NCBI GenBank assembly: GCA_963573305.1 | Contig: OY754332.1 | Location: 54,287,559 to 54,351,558, forward strand | DNA length: 64,000 bases | DNA from: Pyrrhosoma nymphula | Taxonomy: Eukaryota > Arthropoda > Insecta > Odonata > Coenagrionidae | Reading direction: 5' to 3' | In this document: piece after piece, positions 1 to 11,479 of the stretch | Numbering within the stretch: position 1 is the stretch's first letter | Layout of the letters: each line of letters opens with the position of its first letter | The notes under the pieces: model-generated | The model's input: only the letters and a program-made list of their open reading frames with translations | What the model was told of the DNA's origin: nothing | The model's database searches: none | Made by a program: the position numbers and the translations under genes

Positions 1-590
1 TGATTTTCAGTTGTATTTTCTCCATGAATGACGGAGCAGAATAAATCAGTTTCCATTCACTCAGTGACGAGGGAACTTCCTGGAGGTCGGTCCATATTGA
101 GCACATTTAAGATTTATGGCTCTCGTTAATTTCTGAAGTAACTTCGTGAAGTCGGCCATTTGCAAGGAAGAGTGATTTCTTAATTGTACAATGAGAAAGT
201 ACTTTCGCTGACGATAAAATAAAACGCAGAAGGAAGCGTAAGTCGTTAAACAGGAGATGGTCATTAATGCACGCTTAAACACATGTTAAAACTTGTTGTT
301 AAGCATGTGCCCAACAGAATGGATTACCATTTTTAAAACTCCAAAGTGGAAGCCGATTCATGTCGTAGGGTTATAGCCATGCTTGAACATGAGAGAAGAG
401 AATGCAGAAGAAATGTTCCATCAACTTAAGCAAACACGCATATATGCGTACACAAATACCCTTCACACCGCTTCATTATGGGATAGTTACGTGAAAAAAC
501 GTTTTCTAAGCTCTTTTATAATGATATCATCCTTACTGCCTTATCAGTACATATTTATTTTACATTTTATTACATTCATGTCTTGCTTCT
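1..590. other. AT-rich stretch without recognisable gene
   Basis: Open frames here are shorter than 76 codons and resemble nothing I recognise. I see no repeat structure of note. Confidence 0.5.
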
Positions 591-594
591 TGCA

Positions 595-900
595 CGCTCT
601 CCTGTTCTGAATACTCCTGACATTTCTCCTATTCATAGTCCCTTCCACAACATTGACTCAAGACCTTCGCGGTCTACCACTTCCTCTCTCTCCATTCACT
701 GCTCAATCATAAATGCGTTTTGTCATCCGACTCTCATCAATTCTCTCAACATATCAAAACCAACGAACCACACACTTTCGTACATGACCACTACTGGAAC
801 ATTCATTCCGCATTCTTTCATGACACAATCTCTTCGTACCCTGACCCTCCTACCTTCACCGCGAATAAGCTACCCTATTTCCACAGCACCTTCATACCCA
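595..900 (-). pseudogene. possible decayed LINE C-terminal region
   Basis: Read on the minus strand, this stretch has a Gly-Ser-Gly-Arg-Pro-Arg-Arg run followed by a basic Arg-Arg-Ala-Cys segment. The order and spacing are like the plus-strand remnant at 19115-19335. C-terminal tails of non-LTR reverse transcriptases often look like this (a GRPR-type run, then a run of Ala, Arg and Cys). Stops and frame changes break it throughout. The call rests on weak motif resemblance only, and it could be unrelated AT-rich DNA. Confidence 0.22.
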
Positions 901-904
901 AACT

Positions 905-1130
905 TAAACCTGGGGCCTGTTTCTCAAAGCTACAAGTCTACAAGTTACAAGTCTATCCACTTGTACCTTATGAAATTATGTTTCTCAAACGTAAATGTCT
1001 ACTAATTACAAGTTCACAAGTCCATTTCACAAGTTACAAGTGTTTACTCACAAGTGTTTTCATGCTTACGACACATTCTGTTTCTCAAACAGAATTGTAA
1101 ATCTAAAGTCCTTGTAACTTGTAAGGGAAT
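905..1130. repeat. segment dense in ACAAGT words with imperfect inverted ends
   Basis: The hexamer ACAAGT recurs about eight times between 932 and 1057, and its complement occurs near 959 and 1111-1120. The 12-bp string ACAAGTTACAAG at 940-951 is matched in inverted orientation near 1111-1124. A short perfect hairpin lies at 1075-1095 (9-bp arms, 3-base loop). This could be a small inverted-repeat element or simple-sequence drift. No target-site duplication was found. Confidence 0.35.
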
Positions 1131-1531
1131 TTCTACTAGTCCTCCGAGGTGAGTAAATCGCAGTAAATCGGAAAGATTAACTGGGAAAGCAAATGAAAAG
1201 CGACTTGCGATCTCCTGTTCTCAACTGATACGAAGGCGATGGCGACGAAGGCGACGAATAAGGTATCAGCAGATAGGATTTTTACCGACTTTTGACATAA
1301 CTTGCTAAGTTTACGATAAAATAAATTGTTTGTTTATAATTGAAAGTTAAAAGAAAAGTCTTTTAGACTAAAATGTAATGAGCCAAGATCACCCCCACGG
1401 AGACTTTATGAATAAACAATGGAGATGAAAGATTTATTTCCGACAGGAGATATATTTATGTTGCTTTTAATCGTGCATTTTATAAATGATCTCATTTTAT
1501 AAAGAATAAATCATTTTGGGGAAGTGTGAAT

Positions 1532-1755
1532 GGTTGAATATGCGAAAGTTACGCACAAGTTTACTTGTATTATTTATTACTATTTAACAATATACCGGTA
1601 AACATTTCGAAGGAATGTGAAAGAGGTGCGGATTGTGATGGGGAAAGCAGATGAAATCGAGGAATCCGCAGACTGTACTCTTCGAAAGTATTACCGGTTG
1701 AATATGCAAAAGTTACGCACAAGTTTACTTTTATTATTTATTACTATTGAACAAT
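1532..1755 (+). repeat. 60-bp direct repeat, two copies 164 bp apart
   Basis: The segment at 1532-1591 recurs at 1696-1755 with only a few mismatches. The second copy stops where homology to the RTE LINE begins (about 1757). This looks like a local tandem duplication whose second unit was cut by the LINE junction or a later rearrangement. The bases after the LINE tail at 3149 do not resume the repeat, so a simple insertion into the second copy is not supported. Confidence 0.7.
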
Positions 1756-1756
1756 T

Positions 1757-3149
1757 GACCTAATTTTCATGTCATTTGTACTAATTCCTATAGCAAAGAA
1801 GAGTAAGGCAAAAACCTGCGAAGACTATAGGACAATAAGATTAATATCCCACGCGGCCAAAGTAGTTCTGAGGATTATAAACAGAAGGCTAGAGAAGAAG
1901 GCAAATGAATACCTGGGTGACGACCAGTTCGGGTTTAGGAGAGGGACGGGAACGCGAGACGCTATAGCGGTGATGAGGACGCTAGTAGAAAGAAACCTAG
2001 AGTATGGGCAGGATGTTTTTGCACGCTTCGTAGATTTCGAGAAGGCGTTTGATCGGGTGGAATGGACGAAATTAATGGGAGTGTTGAAGCAATTAGGGGT
2101 CGATTGGAGGGACAGGCGTCTGATTCGAAATTTGTATATGAATCAGACTACGCAGGTTAGGGTAGCCAATCGAGAATCGGGATGGGCCACGATAGGACGG
2201 GGAGTGCGGCAAGGGTGCCCACTATCGCCGTTGCTTTTTAACGTGTATTCAGGAGAAATGGTAAGGGAGGCATGGGGAGAGGAGGAGGTAGGAATAAAGG
2301 TAGGAGGGGAGCTGATAAAATCAGTGATTTTTGCAGATGATCAAGCATTGGTTAGTCAGTCGGCCAAGGGGTTACAGTCAATGGTGAATGCACTAGAGGT
2401 GCAGTGCGAAAAGTATGGGATGAAGATCAATCACAAGAAAACGAAAGTAATGAGATTTTCTAGAAGTAAGAAGGCGGGGCTGAATATACGGGTGGGAGGG
2501 CAGAAGATAGAGCAGGTCGAGCAGTTTACGTAACTGGGTAGTATTTTGGAGGAGAATGGGTTTAGTGGTAAGGGCATCAGATGCAGAATTGCGCTTGCTA
2601 AAGAAGCATTTTCGAAGAGAAAGGAATTGATGAGGGGGGGGGGGCTGAGAAGAGACGTAAAGAAGAGGCTGATGAAAACTTTAATATGGAGCGTGGCGCT
2701 ATATGGGTCGGAAACGTGGTCATTGCGAAGGGTGGATGTGCGTAGACTTGAGGCGTTTGAGATGTGGGTTTGGAGAAGGATGGAGAAGGTTAGCTGGATG
2801 GCGAGAAAGACGAACGAGGAGGTACTGCATATGGTCGGAGAGGAGAGGAAGCTTGTGGCAGAAGTTTAGAGAAGGCAGAAGAGATGGATGGAGGAGGTTT
2901 AGAGAGGAGAGGGCATGTTGAAGAGAGTGATAGAGGGGAGAACACTGGGGAAGCATGGAAGAGGAAGGAGGAGGATAGGAATTCTGGACGAAATAAGGGG
3001 AGGTAGAAGATATGAAGAATTGAAGAGGGATCTAATAACGGGCCATCCTTAGGAGGGAAAGCGAGACAATTTCTATTAGATTGGGATACAGAATGGGGAC
3101 TGTCCAAGAACCTACCAATCAGCTGGTAGAATACTTGAATGAATGAATG
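1757..3149 (+). mobile_element. 5'-truncated RTE-type LINE copy
   Basis: The translated sequence follows the full-length element at 19667-22998 from about residue 585 to the C-terminus, so only the reverse transcriptase and C-terminal part remain. The 3' end carries a short tail of GAAT repeats near 3133-3148. The intact copy has the same kind of tail, which supports one family and target-primed insertion. The 5' junction abuts the duplicated 60-bp segment. Several nonsense changes show it is inactive. Confidence 0.88.
1769..2869 (+). pseudogene. RTE reverse transcriptase, decayed
   Basis: The first open block (1769-2533) holds the reverse-transcriptase core: the FVDFEKAFD motif A, the GVRQGCPLSPLLFN motif B and FADDQALVS as motif C. 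An in-frame TAA at 2531-2533 falls where the intact copy has Tyr in the QFNYLGS segment. The second block (2546-2869) carries the C-terminal SVALYGSETW and FEMWVWRRMEKV segments, then a TAG where the intact copy continues. Another stop follows about 11 codons later. The endonuclease domain is missing. The catalytic aspartates are still present, so decay seems moderate. Confidence 0.87.
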
Positions 3150-3374
3150 GTACTGTTGTGTGTTAGATTGGAGAGTTTATTCTGGATTGACAGACAGTAA
3201 AATAAGCGATCCATCACCTTTTAAGTGAAGCGATCTGCCGTCCAGTTATCCAAACGAGTACGGCACTGGGACATGTGAAATGAAAAAAAAATTGTGCTTA
3301 AGTCTTTGTACGAAGAAACATAAATCGGTGGTAAAATCTTTCCTTAGCCCATCAAAATGAAAGAGAAAAAAAAC

Positions 3375-3445
3375 TAACCGTTGTGGGGATCGAACTCATA
3401 TCCTTCAGCGTCGTAAGTACACAGGTTACCACTATTTTCATAAAA
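3375..3445 (-). repeat. tRNA-derived SINE head (minus strand)
   Basis: On the minus strand there is a B-box-like GAGTTCGATCCCCAC with an A-box-like GTGGTAACCTGTGTAC about 40 bases upstream, followed by an A/T-rich tail region. The spacing fits a tRNA-derived SINE promoter. No cloverleaf gene can be folded convincingly. Confidence 0.45.
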
Positions 3446-3533
3446 ATTTTTGTCATTTAAACCTTGGTTCAATTACATTTCACATATATTTCTCACATTT
3501 TTTTACTATTTTATTCCGTTACATTTTCATTTA

Positions 3534-4135
3534 TTACATAAATTCTGGATATTTCTCAAAGAATATTTTTATTAGTTTAACTGCATCCTTTGACATATTT
3601 TCAGTGTCCCGTTCCAAAATATAATTGAATTTTTTCAGACCTAATTTTTTCAATTTAATTTTTTCAATGTGTTTAACAGTAATGTATGCGAATACATCCA
3701 ATTTATTATTGGGGAAAGGGGATACATCTAAAGTCATTAATTTAAAATTATTATCCATTCTTTCACCGTAAATTCTAATTCCGTTATCATTTTTTTTATT
3801 TTTTCCCAGCTATTTTTAATAACTGTGCATTCGAATAAAGCATGTTCTAAATTTTCGTACTGATTGCAATTTTCACAGAATTTGCACAGGGAGTCCCCTT
3901 TGTGATTTTTGTATAACTTTTCTTTTGTCATAAATAAATCGTTTGCAACATCAAATAATATAACTTTATGGTCTTAAGTGATATGTTCCTCGTTTTAATA
4001 TTATTCCATACCTTTTTCCATTTAAGAAATTTATATTTTTCCTCAATTCTTATTTTATTATTTATTTTTTACCTCTTGAATTTGTTGCTTGTAAATTTCT
4101 TTGCTTTTCTTCATTTTTTCCAAGTCCGTTATTTC
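3534..4135 (-). pseudogene. L1/Tx1-like LINE C-terminal region with zinc-binding motif
   Basis: The minus-strand frame at 3737-3931 contains CKFCENCNQYENLEHALFEC. This is the Cys-x2-Cys ... His-x4-Cys pattern of the zinc-binding domain at the C-terminus of L1/Tx1-type reverse transcriptases (zf-RVT). A second frame (3534-3758) overlaps it and continues with a Lys/Phe-rich C-terminus, so a frameshift lies near 3750. Upstream minus-strand sequence to about 4135 keeps LINE-like Lys-rich helices broken by stops. The remnant is AT-rich and inactive. The polymerase core is not in this piece. Confidence 0.6.
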
Positions 4136-4204
4136 AATTGACCTCTTGGCCTCATTAATATATTTTTTTGGCTGATTGTCTAACTGATCATCTCCGTGAA
4201 GCTG

Positions 4205-4705
4205 TACATACACCCATATTTTCCTAACTTAAATCTAGTAGCCCTTCATCGTACTTTGATCGTGAGTTTTGGTTATGAGGGTCCCACAAGGCAACACTAT
4301 ATTTCAAAATTGGTCGAACTAAAGTAAAGTATACTCTTTCCTTTGTAGCTTTAGAGCAGTGTTTTAAATTTTTTAACAAGGTTAAGCGTTCGATGGGCCT
4401 TTCTTACAATTGCCTCTATATGGTTACTCCATTTAAGATAATTTGAAAAGCATAATCCCAATTACTTGAATTTTTTAGAGTAAAAGGCGAATTAACCTGA
4501 CCTAAATTATATACATGTTTAAGCCCATTTTTATTAAAATTAATTAATTTATTTTTGGCACCGTTTATTTCCATTTCATTGTCTTTCGATCATGCATTCA
4601 CACTGTCCATATAATTTCGTAAGGAAATACAATCCTCGGCTGATTTAACCACTCTATACATTACACAATCATCAGCAAATAAACTAACTTTACAGTTAAC
4701 CACTC
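4205..4705 (-). pseudogene. CR1/Jockey-like reverse transcriptase fragment
   Basis: On the minus strand the fragment begins near 4700 with SLFADDCVMYR, the motif C active site of a CR1/Jockey-type reverse transcriptase. It runs through a segment like the thumb region and ends near ERVYFTLVRPILKYSVALWD, matching the VRPHLEYAASIWDP segment of the better copy at 62520-63630. Several stops interrupt it. It abuts the L1-like remnant, so two unrelated LINE pieces lie side by side. It is truncated at both ends. Confidence 0.75.
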
Positions 4706-5039
4706 CAGCGGGTCGATTCTGTTAATGCCATATGCGTCATAAGAGTCACAGCTATGACGGGGGTGTTATGACGCCAATGGCGTTCGAGTGATTTTGTATG
4801 TCTCCGTCATAAGACTTAAGACGCTACGGAGAGAAAGGGAACAAGAATTTGCTATTAGTAGGTTGGTTTCCCTTCGTAAATGAGAAGAAGCAATGGAAAT
4901 CACCGACACATCAGTACGCCCCATATGCCCCTTATAAAAAGTTGACTAGCGGGGTTTCATGTTTCAAGAATGTAAAAAAGTATAAGCTTTCTGTTGGCTA
5001 GTTTTTTTATATTAATTAAGTTTAGGAAAGAAAATATGT

Positions 5040-5540
5040 AAATGTAAGTTACCAAAACGCGCCCAACATGGCGCGCATCTTCCGTGCGTCGGGTCCGCCT
5101 GGTCTCCGCCGAGGGAACGTCGGGTAATAAGGAAAACGACAACTCACATCTCACGATAAGATTTATTTGTAATTTGCCAATACAAATTGCGGCACCGTTG
5201 GATGCCCACCCTGTACCAACAACCGACCAATTGCCACCTCCTTGCGCGTCCCTTCGCGCGTTCCCATACCCCCGCCTCTCCTCCTCCCACGCCCCTCCCT
5301 TTGACACCGAAGGATGCACATTCCAACCCCCCACCTCATTGCCGGGGTGGAAGGGGCATCTGGCCCAGAGTGCATGGGAATCAGCATCAACGTCTAGCGG
5401 GGCAAGCGGGAAGGGAGGAGGGGCAACGGGGAAGGCACTTGAGGAGACTCCCAAAGAAAAATCGAATGACACTTCCCCTCCCAAAGAAAAATCGAATGAC
5501 TGAAATTTTTGAAACGCAAGGTGGTGCGGCAGAAGCAATT
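5040..5540. other. CpG-rich island with a 30-bp tandem repeat
   Basis: This segment is strongly GC- and CpG-rich beside AT-rich flanks. Frames are open on both strands (5084-5503 plus, 4957-5538 minus) but their composition is biased and they match no family I know. Within it, a 23-bp string at 5448-5470 repeats at 5478-5500 (period 30). It could be a promoter-associated island or a non-coding exon. Confidence 0.4.
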
Positions 5541-6410
5541 AACAAAACTTTTATACCATTACACAATTACACAATAAAAGTACCCAAGCATAATACATTT
5601 ACTAATAAGCTGTCCCAATAATATATTCATCATCACTAACTTTATGTAAAAGAAACGAAATGGCACGGCTAATAATTAGCAAACCGACAACTACGCAGAA
5701 AAGTGTCAGAAGTTTTGATAAAATACGGTTTCCATTATATTTAATGACATTGATGCACAATAGGAAAGACATGAAATAAGCCGTTTAACATAGGTGCCAA
5801 AAATATAACGCTACAAATAAATTCTCAATGGGAGCCATAACAAGAATTAAAACCCTCTTTCACGTTATACCACAGATACATTCATGAATTGACATACATC
5901 GAAATACCTCACCCCTCTAAACCTGCGATTTAACATAAAGTTATTGTAATAAAACCCTAGAATGCATATATTTTTGGCTCTGCCAAGGGGATAATTCCTG
6001 AAGCTCAGCAATATGCCGCGTATTCCTCCTCAATCGCGGTGGGAGGGGCAGAATCCCAACCACGATCGAGGAGACGTGACATCGGTGCGTGTTAGTCTCA
6101 TTGAATTGATAAAAAAAGAACAAAGGAGACGCACCTCAACAATCAATCATTGAAAAACGGGTAACTCATCATCGGTAGTTAATACAATCAATTACAACAT
6201 CGCAACTCATGTCCATCATCATTAAAATCATCATTATTTAAACATGGGTGAACTCATCAATCAGAAGCAAGTAAAATCGATGAACACACCACAACTTGAC
6301 ACGGTTTACCCCACTCTATCCCTTTTTCACATATAAATCTCAACCTATAATTCCACAAATACACTGTTATTTCCCCCAGCCAACAGGCAATTAAAACCAA
6401 CACCACTGCC
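5541..6410. other. no gene seen downstream of the gypsy remnant
   Basis: AT-rich sequence on the 3' side of the minus-strand gypsy remnant. A 3' LTR would be expected here, but I could not define LTR ends, and no matching 5' LTR lies upstream. Confidence 0.4.
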
Positions 6411-6411
6411 C

Positions 6412-7784
6412 TCAGACCACCATATTCACTTCACTTTCACTGCACTCTCTGCGGGCCTTTAAATTATAGGGGGCTTCTACGGGGGACTTGTCGCCGTCTT
6501 CCTCTCGCTGGTCTTCCCGCACCGGGTGGAGAAGGTTAAGGGGTCCGCGGGACCATAGGTGGTACGGCGATCTCTGTGGGGGCACGGGGGTAGGGCCTCG
6601 GTTCCGCCTTCTTCTGCTCCACGAGGGGTGGGCGCTGCTTGGGGGGCTGCGTGGGGGCGGCGGGGGGACTCTCCTCTTCCTCGGGAACTCCCAGCGGCGC
6701 CGCGTTGTCTGGGGCGTCCTCCGATATGGTTGAAATGATACGTGGATGTAGTGGGGGCTCCGGGGAAAAGCGTTCGCCGTTCTCGGATACGGAGCGAGTG
6801 TTGCCGCGTCGGAAATGATTCTGCTGAGGGCCGCTAGTGGTAGAGAAATGTGGAATTTCGTATTGACCGTCAGAATCATCGGAATACCACTCGTCCTCCG
6901 TCGATTGCACATTCTTTGGCGGTCTTCCCCTCTTCCTCTCGCCACTGAGAGGCGGCGGAAGTGACAGGTGGGTGGGGTGGGGTTTCACACGATCACGGTG
7001 CACGATCACAGTTCGATGTTGAAGTTGCAACTTTAGATTTTATGGTGGGAGGACTTGAATTAACTTATAGGGGCCCCTCCACGGCTTGTGGAATTTCTTC
7101 GCTCCTCCGCCCCTCACCGTCGGGTCGTTCAGGTAAACGAAGTCATTTATCTGATAATTCCTTGACCTAGTGGTTTTCGCTGCCCTTGCCTGTCTCTTGT
7201 GTGCCCTTCGACTGTTTTCTTGGCATTTTTTCCACCTCACACTTAGTCTTTCATTTAATTGCGACACATAAGTACCGCCCCCGCTTGGATGACTTCGCGC
7301 CGCACACTGGAATGGACCTATCATTTTCCTCCCAAAAATGACCTCGTGTGGGGAGAACTTAACACTCGTATGCCAGCTGGTGCTATACGTAGTCACGGCA
7401 TAATATGTCACAATATGTCACACTCACTCGATTTACTGTTGACGTAATGGGATAGGATTTGGGCGACAGTGCGGTGCACTCTCTCAACTCTCCCATTGCA
7501 CTGAGCGTGGAAAGGGGATGTTTATACTTGGAAATCTTTAAGAGTTCGGCCACACTTTGGAATATGTCTGACGTGAAATTGCTCCCCTGATATGTAAGGA
7601 GCCTACATGGCTCACCAAATTTAAGGATCCAATTCCTCACTAACGCGACCGCCACCGTCTCTGCCGTTTGACCTCTCAAGGGAACCATCACGAGGTATGG
7701 GGAGAAATGATCTAGGATCGATAGCAAATACCTATTGCCTACATTGCACTGCCTGCACTTGAATGTCCTCTGACATTTCATCAC
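6412..7784 (-). pseudogene. Ty3/gypsy retrotransposon integrase and pol C-terminus, decayed
   Basis: On the minus strand, 7784-7383 encodes an integrase core. A Cys-x2-Cys pair comes first, then LLSILDHFSPYLVMVPL and a motif normally read LTDQGSNF. Here it reads LTYQGSNF, so one catalytic Asp is lost. A frameshift near 7530 moves the Asn-Gly-Arg-Val-Glu-Arg motif into another frame. The block 7411-7040 continues with FSPHEVIFGRK and the C-terminal NDFVYLNDP ... WRGPYKLIQVL module. An in-frame TAA (7040-7042) precedes QHRTVIVHRDRVKPH, the usual end of gypsy pol. The frame then runs into an acidic, Pro-rich tail with a KRGRPPK AT-hook-like motif. No reverse transcriptase or LTRs were found. Confidence 0.85.
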
Positions 7785-8200
7785 CCATTTTCACTTTTTG
7801 AATCCTGCCTCCCAGAAACGCCACTATCCAGTCAACTACTCTACTCCATCCTGCACCCGACCCGCTCCATGTGCTCTCAAATCGAGTGAGGTTTTGGCCA
7901 CAAGCGAGTCTTTCAAACGATCTAAAATTGCTAACTTTTACAGTCCTATCGTGTCACTCTTCTGTCCAAAAGAAAGAATTTACATCGATAAATATTTCAT
8001 GTATCCGTTGATGAATTGTTCAAATGAAATTTCTTGGGACAGTTCTCCGCGAAGGTCAACCTTGGGGAGATGACATAATCCGTACTCGAAGCATTCGCCT
8101 CCCACGGGAAACAAATGGGCAGCGTCCGCAGGTAATTTTTTAGACCCTCAGCTCTCCCATTGACGTATCCCCTGTCTCCTTTCCACATTCCTAATCGAGT
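7785..8200 (-). other. possible upstream part of the gypsy remnant
   Basis: Minus-strand frames continue from the integrase (for example 7997-8188) but carry stops and show no motif I can name. The stretch may be decayed RNase H-integrase linker or unrelated sequence. Confidence 0.25.
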
Positions 8201-8239
8201 ATGCTATCGTATATTTTTGAGATATTGGCTTGAAAATAG

Positions 8240-8565
8240 GGTCAACACCGATTTCATTTATTTTTTAACTAGTAAATTATTACTCACCACATTAAATGTC
8301 TTAGCAAAATCGATTAATATGGCATGTACTTACTCCCCACGTTCGTTTGCGTCAACTTAATCTTGATAAAAACCTAATAGTTGGGTATCACACGAATACC
8401 CCTTCCTAAAACCATGTTGATCACAAACAACCTTGATGTAATCTGTTACCAATCTTTCGACAGTTTTCCAAGCAACACTATTTAAACAGATGGCTCTGTA
8501 GTTTTCTACTAACGCTTTGTTACGACTTTCATAAACAGGCACCACAATCGATTCCCGCCAGTATT
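8240..8565 (-). pseudogene. CR1/Jockey-like reverse transcriptase N-terminal fragment
   Basis: From about 8563 downward the minus strand reads WRESIVVPVYESRNKALVENYR, then ICLNSVAWKTVERLV and DQHGFRKGYSCDTQLLGFYQ. These are the opening motifs of a LINE reverse transcriptase (K.G....YRPI.L and HGFR.G.S). A frameshift near 8330 is followed by IDFAKTFNVVS, a decayed motif A. The fragment ends before motif B. It differs from the CR1 copy at 62520-63630. Confidence 0.72.
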
Positions 8566-8664
8566 ATTAAACAATAAGTTATTTCCTTTAAAGGGTTTAC
8601 GGAAAAAGAAGCATTTTCATTGGATAGTTAGAAAACACAAGGGATTGCAGCCTGAGCTCAAGTT

Positions 8665-9150
8665 ATGTTTTATTCTAAGTCATGCTCTTGTGTTTCATGT
8701 GAAGCAATCTCTCTAGGCCGTCCGCAAGTCACCGGAGCCGGGGGTGGCCGGAGTTCGTTGAAGGGTCGATCATTTCTATTCCACGACGCCACTTTTCTCC
8801 GCTCGCTCCTCCATGGGAACGGCCTTTTCTCTCTCCCTGACGGATGCCTTTCATGCCCACGACTGCTCATCGCTCGCCCTCCGCCACCCGCCTTCAGGCC
8901 GATGAGATGGCCACGGGCACTCCGAAGGGAAAGCGCTCTCCCCGACCCTATAAAGAGTGCCTATTCAGCCCCGTGCCGCCCCATCCCGGCCGCCGGCCCT
9001 CAATTGAGACAGCAGCGAAGGCCCTCGTGGACGATATACTGCCTCGTTTGGTGAGGGATGGAATCTGTTTGAGTCTGAAGAGCGAAGAGGTCGTTAAGAC
9101 TAGTGCTGGAAGGACTTTCTCCACTTTTCGATTGCTATAGTGGTGCCGTG
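8665..9150. other. CpG-rich island
   Basis: A GC-rich block that is open in three frames. Its composition resembles the other islands in the window and suggests an unmethylated promoter or first-exon region. No core promoter element can be fixed. Confidence 0.35.
8907..9140 (+). CDS. hypothetical short frame or exon in CpG island
   Basis: This 77-codon frame starts at an ATG in good context (GAGATGGCC). An earlier in-frame ATG at 8844 would add 21 residues. The product is basic and Pro-rich at first, then has an amphipathic stretch (ETAAKALVDDILPRLVRDGI) that looks more protein-like than the other shadows in the islands. I do not recognise the family, and no splice sites or neighbouring exons were found. 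It may be a chance frame in GC-rich DNA. Confidence 0.2.
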   Translation: MATGTPKGKRSPRPYKECLFSPVPPHPGRRPSIETAAKALVDDILPRLVRDGICLSLKSEEVVKTSAGRTFSTFRLL

Positions 9151-9180
9151 GACTCTTAAAGGCAAGAGGGGACTGATGGT

Positions 9181-11370
9181 ATGTTCTCAACTCTCCGGCG
9201 CCATAAGATGGGAGTTCGTTGTGCCGTGGTAAGTAGCACGGACGAGAAAACCACTGCCAGCAAGTGGATCACCAACCGAGACGTGAGACCAAGTCCGCAA
9301 TAAGATTAGAATCCATGACACAAATAAGCTTAATGAAAACCCCATTAAGAGGATTTTTCGGAGCGCAAGACTTGTTCTGGGACCTACTTTTCCCAAGCCC
9401 TACCGTTCATACTAACTTCTACGTTCCCACTTAGTGATGGTCCTATTGAAGGATATCGCCGTCTCACACCTTGGCTATACCGATCATTTTTCAACTGTTC
9501 GTGTACTCACTTCAACAATGCTTGGCGATATACCTCTAAAACGGCTGCTCCTGTGAGTCCCTGGTCGGTAAATTGCGGAATATCTTAAAATAAAATTCTG
9601 CTTATGCTGCGTTTCCGATAATTGACTAGGGATTATCATCGAAAGGATAAAGCCGATAATTAGCATCAAAGAGCATTCGAGCATATGGATGTGGAGAAAA
9701 CGTTGATCTTGAGCTACCGAAGATTTAGTTTTCCGCTTAAATTGTCAACGTTATGATCGCATGCAAACAAAAGTAAACTGAAAAAATTGCATTCTTCTAA
9801 TACCGCGATAAATTTTACTGAACTATTCTAAAATTACAGTGTCTACTACTGAGTAAAGAAGCTAATAATAGAAAAGCTAAGTTCATTTTCCTCTGATATA
9901 AAATTTGACTGAAAAAATGCTACAACCGAGCACGAATTGCAAAAGAAAAACTTTTTCCCCTTAGCGCGGATGAACATTATGATCAGCAGTGTGAAAATGA
10001 TGAGATTCGGTAGCATTTATATCAAACTCATCAGAAAATCGGAAGAAGTTATTAATTTTTGTTTTCCGTTTACAAATTTATAAAGATTAAAAGTGTCAAG
10101 TGATGCATGGGAAAATATCGACCATCGGACGCAATCGATCACTACAAACTGACCCCCTTAGGCCCAGATTTATTATCTCCGGTGAAATATTTTCTCGGTA
10201 TGAAAACCAATGCTATATTATTCTCTTACTGTTAACGCCTGCGTCAAATTACTATAAGTATAATAATACACGTAACAATTCTTTTCAGTAAACATCAAGT
10301 TATCGAAAAGGCTATCTCATCGTCGGTTAACGCTAACGATGCATTATAAAACTGGAACTTTAACACTGCAGCTGCCTCTCATTTAAAACCTCGCCAAGGA
10401 ACCAAAACCACCAAAATTTGAATCTTTTTGCCGTTGGGAAAGGAAAATAATTACTCTGATTAAATAGGTCTCCATCTGGAGTAGAAGAAAGGAAGATAGA
10501 TTAAGTAAAGTAAATTTGTTCCTTATTTCTATGGTTAATGCTATTCAAGATGATGCATCAATCAAAACTGCTTCCCGTGATTTATGACTCTATCACATCA
10601 TTCGGTTATTTTCGTGAATGTTTCGGTGAATTAAATATGCCGTAGATATTTGAACTCTAGTCTAGGGTGGATAAATATTCCACCAATAATGAAGTGTGCT
10701 GATTATGCTTAAGTTTATTTGGAGGTTTAAAATTATTCCTGAAAAAATAAAGTGTATTGTTTTTGTCGCAATTAAGTCCCCGTAGTTCTCAGAGTAATAT
10801 AATTTCCACACTGTCGTCCGGCTTCGATAAATGCTGGCATTACCCACAGATGATTGCTATATTAATCTATATCCCGTATTTAGTATAGACGCTTGACAAT
10901 AATGCCTATTCAATTACGCTTGAGATTGTGAATTACAAATCGTGGGGGCTTATTCATTTTGTTCAGCTCGTTTAAGTTTAAAAGCAATTTATAAACCTGT
11001 CAGCCTTGTTGCATTGCTGGTTATGGACCTAATTACTTTTTTTCACTATAATAATAATTTACAAGCATAGAAACAGCTAATGCAAACGGCATGTTTTGAC
11101 TGATAACTGCGGAGTAAAAAATTTAAAGTTTGACATTTCTTACAACCACAATTAGTGGAAAGTAGTCACTTCGTTTGCCATTCTCGGTGCATCAGAAAAC
11201 TTTTGATAAATACTTCATCGCATCTGATTATGAATATCAATTGACGTCTTCATTTGAGGAAAACAACGTGAGGTTTTTCAAAAGTAGCTTTAATGAAAAT
11301 ATTACCTGACAAATGACTTGTGGTAAAAGAAGCCAAACTTGCTATAAAAGATTAGAAGGGGACTTGACAG
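9181..11370. other. gene-free AT-rich stretch
   Basis: No frame over 70 codons resembles a known protein. I saw no clear tandem or inverted repeats. Confidence 0.45.
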
Positions 11371-11479
11371 GTGAGTAGAATAAGTGATTAAAGGTTATGG
11401 GATGCTGTAATCCTCTTTGAGGGAAGAATACATGGGTAGCTAGGAAGAGGGAGAATAAGTATCAACAATTCGGAGACAA

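Noticed and set aside
5941..6410. Search for a 3' LTR behind the gypsy pol remnant
   Set aside because: No TG...CA-bounded segment with a partner upstream could be found by eye.
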